In this document: positions 26,219 through 35,878 of the stretch, piece after piece | How the letters are laid out: the number at the start of each line of letters is the position of its first letter | Position numbering within the stretch: the stretch's first letter is position 1 | NCBI RefSeq assembly: GCF_963665245.1 | Contig: NZ_OY762269.1 | Location: 3,044,501-3,108,500, forward strand | Reading direction: 5' to 3' | DNA: 64,000 nucleotides | From: an uncultured Paludibaculum sp. | GTDB lineage: Bacteria; Acidobacteriota; Terriglobia; Bryobacterales; Bryobacteraceae | Translations under genes and position numbers: made by a program | The notes under the pieces: model-generated | The model's input: the letters and a program-made list of their open reading frames with translations, nothing else | Databases searched by the model: none | What the model was told of the DNA's origin: nothing

Positions 26219-27516
26219 TTTATGGTTCGTCAGAAGAATTCGTGGGTCGATTCCGGCTCGGGCAACTTGCCAAGCGAGTGATAGAGCGCAAGTTCGAGGC
26301 AGCGGAAGGTGCGGAAACCATAGGATTTTCTCATAGTGACCTTAGCCTTGTTGTTCAGACCCTCGACAACTCCGCTGGAAAGCAGCTTCTGAGCGCGGAA
26401 ATAGTTGAGGATCAGTTCGCGGTGCTGGCGGAGTGACCGGGCGATTTTCTTCATGGGCTCGATGCGCGAGCGCATCACTTGCCGACACCAGTCATCGAGA
26501 AACTTTTCGGCCCATGCGGGCGAGTTGTAATCCCAGAGCTGCTGAAAGGCTTCCTTCAGAAGGTAAGCACGTACGGTCTTCAGGTTGTACCGGAGCAGAT
26601 CGCGCAACCGGAAGCGCTGTTCCGTCTTCAGATTCTCTTCGCGTTTGAGCAGCAGCCAGCGCGACTTCTTCAGCACGGGTACGCCGCCCTCGCTCGCTAT
26701 GCGGCGCGATTCTCCGGCACGGACCTCGTCCAGCACCTTGTTCATCTTCGCCACGATGTGAAAGCGATCGAGGATGTGAAGTGCGTCGGAGCATTTCTCC
26801 CGAACGACTTTCAAATAGGGTTCCCACATGTCAGAGCAGACGAATACAATCTTCGAAGCCAGTTCGTCGCCGATGACGGTGAAAAATCCCCGAAAGGATT
26901 CGATGGTTCTTTCGCGGCCCACCCAAAGCAGGCACGTGACGTCGAGATCGATCTGATAAACCAGAGTCAAGTACTTGTGGCCTTTGGCATATTGGATCTC
27001 ATCGACGCCGACCGCATCGATTTGGCCTAGCACCCGGTGCTCCAGCCCGAAGGTGACGACGTGTTCCACCGCGTCGAAGACCTTGTCCCAGGAGGTGCGA
27101 AAGGCCTCCGCCGTCTCTTTCCATGACAGCCGCCGCGCCCAACGGGCTAAGAAGAGCATGTAGGCTTTGGTCAGTGTGCGTTTGCCGTCGCCCCAGGGAA
27201 CTTCTTCGACAGCCACAATGCCGCAGCGGCGACAGTTGACGCGCCGCATGGTGTACAGAAGGAAGACGAGAAACCCCCACAGGGGAATGAACTCAGAGCG
27301 CCGTTCGGCGAGCTGGTCGTAACCGGGCGCCGGCAAATGGCAGCGCGAGCAGACTGCCGCCGAACCTTTGCGCGGTCGCACGGCCACTTCGATACTCTTC
27401 TTGTCGGCACTGAAGTGGGCGTGCTGGTAGACAAAACCTCGAAAACGATGGCAGCGGTTCAGAATCGTGATCAGTTCCATGGCGCGGAAGCGGGCGGCGG
27501 CGAATCTCTACCATAA
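26219..27516 (-). mobile_element. ISL3-family-like insertion sequence
   Basis: One transposase gene fills the element. Short matching ends, TTTATGGT at 26219-26226 and ACCATAAA at 27509-27516, are the best inverted-repeat candidates, but they are short and I find no target duplication. The boundaries are therefore approximate. Confidence 0.65.
26230..27480 (-). CDS. ISL3 family transposase
   Basis: A 416-residue transposase of the ISL3 (IS204/IS1001/IS1165) family. N-terminal zinc-binding cysteines are present (C44-x2-C47 and C83-x2-C86). The DDE core is read as D160 in DAVGVDEIQY, D217 in FVCSDMWEPY and E373 in SGVVEGLNNKAK. Typical family blocks are HILDRFHIVAKMNKVLDEVR and the closing RKSYGFRTFRCLELALYHSLG. 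The gene looks full length and undamaged. Confidence 0.92.
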   Translation of the reverse strand: MELITILNRCHRFRGFVYQHAHFSADKKSIEVAVRPRKGSAAVCSRCHLPAPGYDQLAERRSEFIPLWGFLVFLLYTMRRVNCRRCGIVAVEEVPWGDGKRTLTKAYMLFLARWARRLSWKETAEAFRTSWDKVFDAVEHVVTFGLEHRVLGQIDAVGVDEIQYAKGHKYLTLVYQIDLDVTCLLWVGRERTIESFRGFFTVIGDELASKIVFVCSDMWEPYLKVVREKCSDALHILDRFHIVAKMNKVLDEVRAGESRRIASEGGVPVLKKSRWLLLKREENLKTEQRFRLRDLLRYNLKTVRAYLLKEAFQQLWDYNSPAWAEKFLDDWCRQVMRSRIEPMKKIARSLRQHRELILNYFRAQKLLSSGVVEGLNNKAKVTMRKSYGFRTFRCLELALYHSLGKLPEPESTHEFF

Positions 27517-27847
27517 ACCGCTCCAGACCCGCGAGCCGCGGGATCGATAAACGCTGAGCGACAAGGCAGGAGCTATTGCTTCAGAACGTCAGGTTCCGGA
27601 CCACCTGCTAGAGGCCAAAGTCCGAGATAGGGCGACCTCTCGTCCAAGCGGACATAACACCGGATTGTCGGGAGTGAATCGGAAGCGAGGAAAGGCGGCT
27701 AATTATCCAAGGAAATAGACCCCTCGTTCATCCCGAAATATAGCCATTGAGAGACATAGCGCACGTCGTGGACGTCGGTTCCGTCCGGGCAGAGACGAAC
27801 ATCGATGATGGGAGCGCGTCCGGCTGATTAGGGTTGATGATCACATC
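27517..27847. other. Intergenic region without a recognised gene
   Basis: About 330 bases between the ISL3-type element and the padR promoter. The only coding-like piece is a 33-codon minus-strand stretch around 27720-27820 (containing DVRLCPDGTDVHDVRYVSQW) with no start codon, possibly the tail of a lost gene. Confidence 0.5.
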
Positions 27848-27877
27848 TTGACAATCAAGAGGAAGCCGCGCTACTGT
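27848..27877 (+). promoter_or_regulatory. Probable sigma-70-type promoter of padR and permease
   Basis: A perfect TTGACA -35 box (27848-27853) lies 18 bases before TACTGT (27872-27877). The ATG at 27901 has GGAG five bases upstream. PadR proteins usually repress their own operon, so an operator is expected here, but I see no clear palindrome. Confidence 0.6.
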
Positions 27878-27900
27878 CGGATAGATTCTCCGGAGCGTTT

Positions 27901-28236
27901 ATGGACGATTCAAATACCGACGTGATTCAGGGCACGCTTGACATGCTCATCCTCAAGACGCTGAGCATCGAGCCTATGCATGGCTTCGGCATCTCGCGGC
28001 GCGTCGAGCAGATCTCGCGTGGAGTGTTCAAGGTGAACCCGGGATCGCTTCTCACCGCCTTGCAGCGGCTGGAGCGCGCGGGATGGCTCGACGCCGCGTG
28101 GCGCCAGACGGAGAACTCGCGTCGCGCCAAGTTCTACTCCCTCACTCGTTCCGGAAGGAAGCAACTGGAGGTCGAGACCGCGGACTGGACACGTCGCACG
28201 TCGGCCATTGCGCGGCTGCTGAAGGCGGAGGGCTAA
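27901..28236 (+). CDS. PadR family transcriptional regulator
   Basis: A 111-residue PadR winged-helix protein. The family pattern is complete: QGTLDMLILKTLSIEPMHGFGISRRVEQ, then VNPGSLLTALQRLERAGWLDAAW, then RRAKFYSLTRSGRKQLEVE. It is the short subfamily (PadR-s1) usually paired with MacB-like permeases in Acidobacteriota. The permease gene starts three bases after its stop codon, so the two form an operon and PadR probably regulates the permease in response to a small ligand. Confidence 0.95.
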   Translation: MDDSNTDVIQGTLDMLILKTLSIEPMHGFGISRRVEQISRGVFKVNPGSLLTALQRLERAGWLDAAWRQTENSRRAKFYSLTRSGRKQLEVETADWTRRTSAIARLLKAEG

Positions 28237-28239
28237 ACG

Positions 28240-30900
28240 ATGTCTCTCTGGCGCCAGCTAACGCGCGGCCTTCGCGTACTCACACACCGGGAGGCCGCTG
28301 ATCGGGATGTTGCCGATGAGGTGCGGGACTACCTCGAACAGGCCGCTGCCGCGTTGGAGGAGAGCGGACTCTCTCCTGACGATGCGCGGCGTGCCGCGCG
28401 GCTGGCGTTCGGCAATCCAACCGTCATCCACGAACAGGTACGCTCCTACGGATGGGAACACCTGTTCGGAACGCTCGCCGCCGATCTGCAGTATGGCGCG
28501 CGTCAACTGCTCCACAATCCCGGCTTTGCACTGGTCAGCATTCTTACGCTGGCGCTCGGCATCGGCGCCAGTACCGCGATCTTCAGTGCGGTGAATCCCA
28601 TCTTGTTCCAGCCGCTGCCGTATCCGCATGCCGGCCGGCTGATGATGATCCAGGAGATGCGGAACAACGGCGCGCCCCGGCGCCCGACATTTGCTACTTT
28701 TCACGGGTTGGCGGAGGGAAGCCACACCTTCGACGCGATGGCGGTGGTGAAGCCGTGGCAGCCCACAATGGTTGGGACCGGCCAGCCGGAGCGATTCGAG
28801 GGTCAACGAGTGAGCGCGGGCTACTTCCGTGTGCTCGGCATTTTGCCGTCGATGGGACGAGACTTCCAGGCGCCTGACGACCAATTCCGTGGTCCCAATG
28901 TGGTTATCCTGAGCGACCGCCTATGGCGGCGGAACTTCGCTGGAGACAGCACGATTCTTGGCAAACAGGTTACGCTCGATGACAGCCTTTTCACCGTGAT
29001 CGGCATAATGCCGAGTTCCTTCGAGAATGTGCTGGCACCTGCGGCGGAGCTCTGGGCGCCGCTGCAGTACAATCCATCCCTTCCCGCACAGGGCAGGGAG
29101 TGGGGGCATCACTTGCGCATGGTGGGACTGCTGCGCCCGGACGTGAGCGCGAATCAGGCCGGCGATGAACTCAAAGGGATGCTGCGCCCATTTACTCAGA
29201 TATACGCGAAGGGGTATGACTGCTGCGGTGGCGCTCCGGATAGGATGGTTGTGAGTCGGCTGCAGGACGAGATCACACGCGGCGTCAAGCCGGCGCTGCT
29301 GGCAATTCTCGGCGCTGTTGTTCTGGTGCTCGTCATCGTGTGCGTGAACGTGACCAATCTCCTGCTGGCGCGTAGCGCGCGACGGCGCAGTGAATTCGCC
29401 CTGCGCGCCGCACTTGGTGCCGGACGAATGCGTTTGATCCGGCAACTGCTTGCGGAGAGTTTGCTTCTTGCAGCCATGGGCGGCATTCTTGGAATGGTCA
29501 TCGCGGAGATTGGCGTGCGAGCGTTGGTGGCGCTGAGTCCACCCGGACTGCCTCGTATCGGCGCGATCAGCGTCGATGGCGCAGTCTTCGCCTTCGGATT
29601 CGGAATCACCTCACTGGTTGGTCTCATCGTGGGGCTGGCGCCAGCGCTTCGGGCGTCGCACAGCGATCCGCAAAACGCGCTGCAACAAAACTCCCGGACA
29701 ACTGCTGGCGGGCATCAGTTGACCCGCCGGATGCTGGTTGTCTCCGAGGTCGCGCTCGCTCTTGTACTGCTCGTCGGCGCCGGACTGCTGCTGCGCAGTC
29801 TCGAACACCTGTTTGCGATCGATCCGGGCTTTGATAGCGCACATCTATTGACGATGCAGGTGCAGGAGTCCGGCCGCCGGTTCAACGAGGATAGCGTCCG
29901 CGCCCGGTTCTTTACGCAGGCCCTGGAGGCGGTGCGCAAAGTTCCCGGCGTCACCGCGGCAGCGTTCACAAGCCAACTGCCCTTGAGCGGAGACTTTGCC
30001 GTGTATAACATGCAGCTTGAGTCGCACCCCAACGACAACTCCGAAGGCCTGCTGCAATATGCCGTGAGTCCAGGCTACTTCGACACGATGAGCATTCCGC
30101 TCCGAGGTGGCCGCCTGCTGGACGAACGCGACCGTGCAGGCGCGCCCACGGCAGTTCTGATCAGTGAGTCATTTGCGAAACGCAAGTTCCCCCGCCAAAC
30201 TCCGATCGGACAGCGTGTCCGCGTTGGCGCTGCCGTAGGACACGCAGACAGTCCGTGGGCCACCATTGTCGGAGTGGTGGGCGACGTGAAACAGACGTCC
30301 CTCGCGGTGAGTGCATCGGATGCTTTCTACACCACAACCACCCAGTGGGATTGGGTGGACACTGCGCAGTCGCTCGTGGTCCGCACACGCGGCGATGCAG
30401 CGGCGCTGGCTCCAGCCATCAGAAAGGCAATCTGGTCCGTGGACAAGGACCAGCCGGTCGTGCGTGTTGCCACAATGGACACCCTGCTCGCCACGTCGCA
30501 GGCCGAACGCCATTTTGCGCTGATCCTGTTCGAGGCGTTCGGTATAGTGGCGTTAGTGCTCGCAGCCGTCGGCATCTATGGAGTCCTCTCCGGCAGTGTC
30601 ACGGAACGAATACGTGAGATCGGCGTTCGATCCGCACTGGGCGCGTCTCGCCGCGACATCCTGGTGTTGATTCTTCGCCAGGGAATGACGCTCACCGGAA
30701 TCGGTGTCGTGATCGGACTGGGTGTAGCCGTAGCTGCGAGCCAGGCCATCCTTTCGATGCTGTACGGGATCTCACGATTTGATCCCGTCACCTACTTCGG
30801 CGTGATCGCGCTGCTCGCGAGCGTGTCGGGGATTGCGTGCTGGGTGCCCGCGTGGCGTGCCGCCAAGGTCGATCCGTCGATCACGTTCAGGGCTGGGTAA
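28240..30900 (+). CDS. MacB/FtsX-like ADOP permease
   Basis: An 886-residue inner-membrane protein with two fused FtsX/MacB halves and no ATPase domain. An N-terminal cytoplasmic region (about 1-85, ADRDVADEVRDYLEQAA ... LSPDDARRAARLAFGN) is typical of the acidobacterial family. The first helix (FALVSILTLALGIGASTAIFSAVN) leads into a MacB periplasmic core, then FtsX helices with ALRAALGAGRMRLIRQLLAESLLLA. The second half repeats this order and ends with IREIGVRSALGASRRDILVLILRQGM and a final helix pair. An ATPase must come from elsewhere, if one is used. Probable role: efflux or envelope lipid/peptide transport under PadR control. Confidence 0.9.
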   Translation: MSLWRQLTRGLRVLTHREAADRDVADEVRDYLEQAAAALEESGLSPDDARRAARLAFGNPTVIHEQVRSYGWEHLFGTLAADLQYGARQLLHNPGFALVSILTLALGIGASTAIFSAVNPILFQPLPYPHAGRLMMIQEMRNNGAPRRPTFATFHGLAEGSHTFDAMAVVKPWQPTMVGTGQPERFEGQRVSAGYFRVLGILPSMGRDFQAPDDQFRGPNVVILSDRLWRRNFAGDSTILGKQVTLDDSLFTVIGIMPSSFENVLAPAAELWAPLQYNPSLPAQGREWGHHLRMVGLLRPDVSANQAGDELKGMLRPFTQIYAKGYDCCGGAPDRMVVSRLQDEITRGVKPALLAILGAVVLVLVIVCVNVTNLLLARSARRRSEFALRAALGAGRMRLIRQLLAESLLLAAMGGILGMVIAEIGVRALVALSPPGLPRIGAISVDGAVFAFGFGITSLVGLIVGLAPALRASHSDPQNALQQNSRTTAGGHQLTRRMLVVSEVALALVLLVGAGLLLRSLEHLFAIDPGFDSAHLLTMQVQESGRRFNEDSVRARFFTQALEAVRKVPGVTAAAFTSQLPLSGDFAVYNMQLESHPNDNSEGLLQYAVSPGYFDTMSIPLRGGRLLDERDRAGAPTAVLISESFAKRKFPRQTPIGQRVRVGAAVGHADSPWATIVGVVGDVKQTSLAVSASDAFYTTTTQWDWVDTAQSLVVRTRGDAAALAPAIRKAIWSVDKDQPVVRVATMDTLLATSQAERHFALILFEAFGIVALVLAAVGIYGVLSGSVTERIREIGVRSALGASRRDILVLILRQGMTLTGIGVVIGLGVAVAASQAILSMLYGISRFDPVTYFGVIALLASVSGIACWVPAWRAAKVDPSITFRAG

Positions 30901-30954
30901 TGGCCCGGTACTGGGGCACCGGTTCGCATCGGCACTGTTTATGAAGATTTCCGG

Positions 30955-31090
30955 CTATCGATTGCCACTGGCAATGGAGGGAATGAGGATGATTTCTTCG
31001 TCGTTCCTGGAAGGCGTAGGTTTTGCCGCCGGGCAAGCGGATGTCTTCATCGATGACGTAGATGTGATCAGGCGGCGGAACTTGCCTTAG
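30955..31090 (-). pseudogene. Decayed MoaD/ThiS-like fragment
   Basis: On the minus strand one frame gives PPPDHIYVIDEDIRLPGGKTYAFQ and, after a one-base shift, another gives NDEEIILIPSIASGNR then a stop. Together these resemble the C-terminal half of MoaD/ThiS ubiquitin-like sulfur carriers (DEDIR, then a D-E-V-x-I-x-P-x-I-x-G-G tail), but the terminal Gly-Gly is SG here. Further upstream at about 31225-31280 a minus-strand stretch DSLIATTPSGRIYLAV resembles a beta-propeller piece. The whole 30901-31376 stretch looks like eroded coding DNA. Confidence 0.35.
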
Positions 31091-31376
31091 TCACCGTTGA
31101 TCTGCGTGGATGCCGGAGATGTCCTCGGCCCAGCCTTCGCAGGCGACGATCATCTAGTTCGACCGCGCGGCTGTCGGCCAACCCGATCCAAAGCACTTGG
31201 ACGTATAACATAACGCCTGTTGCTGACATTTGCTGGTCACTGCGAGATAGATCCTCCCTGACGGCGTGGTGGCGATCAGAGAATCCACAGAGCCCGGTCA
31301 AGCCGAAGACGATGGATCACTCGCCCCTTGGCGACCACTGCGGGTCTATTCAAGCACAACCAATATCACAGTAGGC

Positions 31377-32042
31377 ATGCGTAGTGATCTCAACCTAACC
31401 TGTAAGGCCGTGCTGTTCGATATGGACGGTACTTTAGTCGACTCTACAGCTGTCGTGGAACGCGCCTGGAGGTGGTGGGCTGCACGGCATGGGATTCCGC
31501 TTGAGGCCGCGTGCTCTCGTTTGCACACGGACGCCCGACGATCGCCACTATGGAGCACTTCTTGCCAGCGCGAGACCATACCGAAGAACTGGAAGAAATG
31601 GATTGTGACGAGGAGGCACAGCTTGAAGGCATTCTGGCTGTGCCAGGAGCCACGCAAGTTGTGCATGCGCTCCAAAACCGCTCGTGGGCTATATTGACTT
31701 CCGAGTGGAGGATGCCTGCAGAGGCGCGCGTCTTAGCTGCAGGTTTGCCGCTCCCGAAGGTAATTGTGCCTGTCGACGAGATCCGTAACGGTAAGCCGCA
31801 CCCGGAGGGCTTTCTGCAGGCCGCCGAGCGGTTGGGCGTAGCACCAAGAGAATGCCTTGTTTTCGAGGACACACGTCCCGGCATTGAGGCCGGAGTGAGT
31901 GCCGGGATTGCAGGTCGTGGCCCTTCTCACAACTACTCCAGCACACCATCTGAAGCATCGTCCGCTCATCCGGGATTTTCGCGATGTGAGAATCCAGCCT
32001 GACGCCGAACGTATAAAGGTTGAACTAAAAGGCGTACCCTGA
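31377..32042 (+). pseudogene. HAD-superfamily sugar phosphatase with two frameshifts
   Basis: Three consecutive reading-frame segments together encode one HAD phosphatase of about 220 residues. Segment 1 (from ATG 31377) has the nucleophile motif VLFDMDGTLVDST. Near 31508 the frame must shift to continue as VLSFAHGRPTIATMEHF ... WAILTSEWR (motif II Thr/Ser), GKPHPEGFLQAAERLG (motif III) and CLVFEDTRPGIEAGVSAG (motif IV). Near 31908 a second shift restores the first frame and yields LQVVALLTTTPAHHLKHRPLI and the stop at 32042. Homology is continuous across both breaks, so the shifts are recent mutations or sequencing errors. Confidence 0.85.
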
Positions 32043-32280
32043 GCTGAGTAGATCATGTGTGACGGCGTAGCGTTTACCGGAGAGGGCAAACTAGCTCGAA
32101 AGGCAACTGGCTACGAACAGGAAAGCTGAAGCCGCGCTATCCAACATCTGGTTCGCGGGCTGCGCGAGCCGAGCTTCCGACGCCCATTGGAGCGTACCGG
32201 TGACCCACAGATTTCTCCGACGAAGCTCCTTTATAGGCAGGTGCCTGTGTAACATGTGACCCCTCCAGGGCCCCGGCGTC
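32043..32280. other. Intergenic region, no gene seen
   Basis: Non-coding stretch between the HAD pseudogene and the next permease promoter. No structure or conserved reading frame was recognised. Confidence 0.5.
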
Positions 32281-32309
32281 TTGACTGGCCGCCTCCGCTG
32301 CCATAGTCT
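32281..32309 (+). promoter_or_regulatory. Possible sigma-70-type promoter of the permease at 32363
   Basis: TTGACT (32281-32286) and TAGTCT (32304-32309) are spaced by 17 bases. GAGAAGGA lies about eight bases before the ATG and is a good ribosome-binding site. Confidence 0.45.
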
Positions 32310-32362
32310 AACTATGGAAGTCGTCTTCCGAGGCCGAACCGCCACCTGAGAAGGATCCCCGC

Positions 32363-35068
32363 ATGAACTGGGTGCTTGAACTCCTGCGCCGTCTTCGTTT
32401 CCGATTCCAGCGTTCGCGCTTCGACCAGGACCTGGCCGAAGAGATGCGGCTGCACCAGGATCTCCGGGCGCAGGAGTTCCAATCCGATGGAGTGGCGGCC
32501 GCCGAGGCCCGGTTGGCCGCACGGAGAAAGTTCGGCAACGAAGCGCGCATCGGCGAGGACAGCCGCGAGGCCTGGAGTTGGATCTTCCTCGACCGCCTGC
32601 AGCAGGACCTGCGCTACGGCCTGCGGGCGCTGGCCGCCAATCCTGGCTTCACGCTCACGGCGGTCCTGTCGCTTGCCTTGGGTATCGGCGCGAACACGGC
32701 CATCTTCAGCATCATCAATGCCGTGATGCTGCGGACACTGCCTGTGGAGGACCCGCAGGCGTTGGTCCAGCTCAAACTGGGCGGAGGCGGTGACGACGAG
32801 CTGAATACGCCGCTCTGGGAACAGATCCGCGACCACCAGCAATCGTTCTCCGGGGTCCTCGCCTACGCCTCCGAACGCCTGTCGCTGGGCGCCCCGTCGG
32901 ACAGCCGCTTCGCCCAGGGGCTCTGGGTGAGCGGCGACTTCTTCCGCGTTCTCGGTGTGCCCGCCATGCAGGGCCGCACCTTCACGGCAGACGACGACCG
33001 CTGGGGCGGCGGCACGCAAGGCCCGGTCGCGGTCATCAGCTACCGCTTCGCCCGGGCACACTTCGCCGATGGCGAACAGGTAATTGGGAAAACGATCCAG
33101 CTCAACCGGAAGCCGTTCGTCATCGTCGGCGTGACTCCGCCGTGGTTCACCGGTCTCGATCTGGAGCAGTCCTACGACATAGCAATCCCCATCGGCTGCC
33201 AGCCTGTCCTGCGGGCCGGCGCCACTACGGAGGACGAGATCCACCACTGGTGGCTGCGCATCGTCGGCCGCGTACCCGCCGGCCGCACTCTCAAGGAAGC
33301 GGACGAGCGTCTCCAGGCAATCACGCCGGACATCCTGAAGGCCACCACGCCGCCGGAGCAGAGCGCCCGCGATCAGGCGGAGTATCGCAAGACCACTTTC
33401 GGCCTGCGCCCCGCCGGGCTTGGCTTTTCCGCCACTCGCACGCAGTACCGGACCGCACTCTACGTTCTCATGGGCACTGTCGGTCTGGTCCTCCTCATCG
33501 CCTGCGCCAACATCGCGAATCTTCTGCTGGCCCGCGCCGCGGCCCGCCAGAGGGAGCTCTCGGTGCGCATCGCCATCGGCGCCAGCCGCCTGCGCATCAT
33601 CCGTCAGTTGATGACCGAGAGCCTGCTGCTTGCCCTCATGGGCGCGGGCGGAGGATTCCTGCTCTCGCTCTGGGGCAGCCGCGCACTGGTTCGTATGCTG
33701 TCCACCTCTGCGCGGGTCGTGGATCTCGACACCTCGCCCGACCTGCGGCTGCTGGCCTTCACCATCGCCGTCGCCGGGCTCACGGCCGTCATCTTCGGCC
33801 TGGCGCCCGCCATCCGCGGCACGCGCCTGGGCGTCCACACGGCACTGAAAGAGCAGGATCGAGGAACCCTGCGCGGCACGCAGCGTATGGCCCTGGGCAA
33901 GGCCCTGGTGGCCGGCCAGGTGGCCCTCTCGCTGGTACTGGTGGCCGGCGCCGGAATGTTCGTCGTATCTCTACGGAATCTGCTCAACGTCGACGCCGGC
34001 TTCGACCGCAACAACGTCCTCCTCGTCGGCCTCAATCTGCAGGAAGGCGTGCCGCAGGCTCGCCGCGCGGCCGTCCACCAGGAGGTGCTCCAACGGCTGG
34101 AATCCACGCCAGGTGTCGCCTCGGTCGCCAGTTCCCTGTTCCAGCCCATCGGCAGCTCGGGTTGGGCGCAGGGCGTCGAGCCGGAGGGCTTCACCCCCAA
34201 GTCCCGCCGCGACGGACTGCTCTTCCTCAACCGTGTCTCTCCCGGGTATTTCCGGACCTTCGGCACGGCCCTGTTGGCCGGCCGCGAGTTCAACGAGCGC
34301 GACACCCTCACCGCTCCTCTGGGCCTGATCATCAACGAAACGGCCGCGCGCCAGTTCTTTGGTACCACCAACGCCGTGGGCCGCACCATCCGCATGAACA
34401 AGCTCGGCAGCCGCACCGAGAAGGACAGCTACGAAGTCGTGGGCGTGGTCAAAGACGCGAAGTACAACCGCATGGACGAGGCTCCGCGCCGCATCGGCTA
34501 TCTGGCCCTCTGGCAGGACCCCGATCCGGGCACGTCCATTCGTCTGGCGATTCGCTCCGGCACGTCGATGGATGCTCTCGTGCCCTCTGTGCGGGCCGCG
34601 ATCCTCGGCGTGCAGCGCGACGCCGCCCTGGAGTTCAGCAGCTTCGAAGCCCGCGTGAACGACTCGTTGCTGCAGCCGCGGCTCGTCGCCGTGCTGTCCT
34701 CCATCTTCGGAGCCCTGGCGCTCCTGCTGGCCGTGGTGGGCCTGTACGGCGTCACGGCCTACTCCGTCGCTCGGCGGCGCGGCGAGATCGGGATCCGCAT
34801 CGCCTTGGGCGCCCAGCGCGGGTCGGTCGTCTGGCTGATGCTGCGCGATGTCGGCGCGCTGCTGCTCGCGGGCCTGCTGGCAGGGACGCTCATCTCACTC
34901 GGGGCAGGAAGGCTGGTTGGGACACTTCTCTATGGCCTGAAGCCGGGTGATCCGCTCGTCCTCAGCGGCGCCGCGGTCCTGCTTTGCACCGTCACCGCGC
35001 TGGCTGCCTACCTGCCGGCCCGCCGCGCCGCTCGAATCGATCCCATGGCCGCCTTGCGAGAGGAGTAA
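32363..35068 (+). CDS. MacB/FtsX-like ADOP permease
   Basis: A 901-residue member of the same family as the permease at 28240. The N-terminal region (FDQDLAEEMRLHQDLRAQEFQSDGV ... ARRKFGNEARIGEDSREAW) is the acidobacterial leader. The first helix segment is FTLTAVLSLALGIGANTAIFSIINAVML, followed by the MacB core (VSGDFFRVLGVPAMQGRTFTADDD). FtsX signatures are LSVRIAIGASRLRIIRQLMTESLLLA and, near the end, RRRGEIGIRIALGAQRGSVVWLMLRD. There is no PadR gene beside this copy. The function is inferred only: export or envelope remodelling without its own ATPase domain. Confidence 0.9.
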   Translation: MNWVLELLRRLRFRFQRSRFDQDLAEEMRLHQDLRAQEFQSDGVAAAEARLAARRKFGNEARIGEDSREAWSWIFLDRLQQDLRYGLRALAANPGFTLTAVLSLALGIGANTAIFSIINAVMLRTLPVEDPQALVQLKLGGGGDDELNTPLWEQIRDHQQSFSGVLAYASERLSLGAPSDSRFAQGLWVSGDFFRVLGVPAMQGRTFTADDDRWGGGTQGPVAVISYRFARAHFADGEQVIGKTIQLNRKPFVIVGVTPPWFTGLDLEQSYDIAIPIGCQPVLRAGATTEDEIHHWWLRIVGRVPAGRTLKEADERLQAITPDILKATTPPEQSARDQAEYRKTTFGLRPAGLGFSATRTQYRTALYVLMGTVGLVLLIACANIANLLLARAAARQRELSVRIAIGASRLRIIRQLMTESLLLALMGAGGGFLLSLWGSRALVRMLSTSARVVDLDTSPDLRLLAFTIAVAGLTAVIFGLAPAIRGTRLGVHTALKEQDRGTLRGTQRMALGKALVAGQVALSLVLVAGAGMFVVSLRNLLNVDAGFDRNNVLLVGLNLQEGVPQARRAAVHQEVLQRLESTPGVASVASSLFQPIGSSGWAQGVEPEGFTPKSRRDGLLFLNRVSPGYFRTFGTALLAGREFNERDTLTAPLGLIINETAARQFFGTTNAVGRTIRMNKLGSRTEKDSYEVVGVVKDAKYNRMDEAPRRIGYLALWQDPDPGTSIRLAIRSGTSMDALVPSVRAAILGVQRDAALEFSSFEARVNDSLLQPRLVAVLSSIFGALALLLAVVGLYGVTAYSVARRRGEIGIRIALGAQRGSVVWLMLRDVGALLLAGLLAGTLISLGAGRLVGTLLYGLKPGDPLVLSGAAVLLCTVTALAAYLPARRAARIDPMAALREE

Positions 35069-35131
35069 TCGGCACGCGGGGTAGAATGACGGTGTACACG
35101 ATATTCCAGGGAAGTTACTGGTTCAGCATTC

Positions 35132-35869
35132 ATGAGAGCATTACTTGCCGGCGGGGCCCTCGCCGCGATTGCGACCGCAATGGTCTACTCAGCGCCGCCT
35201 GCCTCGGTGCCACGAATGGAACAAGGCGCGTTTTACGTCCGCTTGGTGGAGCACCGGGACGGTGGAGAGCGCACCAGCCACTGGGCCCGGCGCGGCGACG
35301 GCTGGCTGGCGCACACCACTTCCAAAGAGAGCCGTGAGTTGATCAGCGGTACGGGCACGGTGATTATTGTCAGTGACCCGGTGAAGGCGCGGTCGACGTT
35401 TGACCGGGTGTCGCGCGGCTTGTCGCCCTTTGCGTCTCCGGCTTCGAACTGTGCGCAGGTCGATGGTGGACGCCCCACACGCGGCCAGCCGGCCGGTGAG
35501 ACCAGTATTGAAGGTCAACGAGTGGTGATGTTCCAGGAGCTGCGCAACCCGCGTGTCCGCTGGACCGATTGGGCCGCGCCGGAACTGGGTTGCCTGGTCC
35601 TGCAGTCGACAGGCGAGATCAGGAAATCCCCTGACGAGCCCTGGCGGCTGGCAGTCTATCTCAAGACCGAAGCCGTTGAGTCGGGTACCTATCCGAATTG
35701 GATGTTCTCGCTGCCGCCGGACTACCGCGAGATGAGCCCGGGCCAGGTGGTGTCGTTGATCACGAACGGGCGAGGCGAAAGCTCCGATGCCCTGCGCAGT
35801 GTCGATGCGTCGTACTACGCCAATCCGGCGCGGATGAACGACGCGTCGCGCCAGCAGACCGAAAAGTAG
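35132..35869 (+). CDS. Secreted protein of unknown function
   Basis: A 245-residue protein with an N-terminal signal peptide (MRALLAGGALAAIATAMVYSA). The mature part has no cysteine pattern typical of a known enzyme; it includes QGAFYVRLVEHRDGGERTSHWARRGDGW and a C-terminal FSLPPDYREMSPGQVVSL. I do not recognise the family. It lies 63 bases after the permease gene on the same strand and may be co-transcribed, but no ribosome-binding site is obvious. Confidence 0.7.
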   Translation: MRALLAGGALAAIATAMVYSAPPASVPRMEQGAFYVRLVEHRDGGERTSHWARRGDGWLAHTTSKESRELISGTGTVIIVSDPVKARSTFDRVSRGLSPFASPASNCAQVDGGRPTRGQPAGETSIEGQRVVMFQELRNPRVRWTDWAAPELGCLVLQSTGEIRKSPDEPWRLAVYLKTEAVESGTYPNWMFSLPPDYREMSPGQVVSLITNGRGESSDALRSVDASYYANPARMNDASRQQTEK

Positions 35870-35878
35870 CCGGACGGA

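Noticed and set aside
26211..27524. Target-site duplication around the ISL3-type element
   Set aside because: The eight bases on each side (cgttttcc and ccgctcca) differ, and shifting the ends by a few bases does not produce a match.
27720..27820. Minus-strand 33-codon coding-like stretch (DVRLCPDGTDVHDVRYVSQW)
   Set aside because: No start codon, bounded by stops and no recognised family; at most a remnant too short to annotate.
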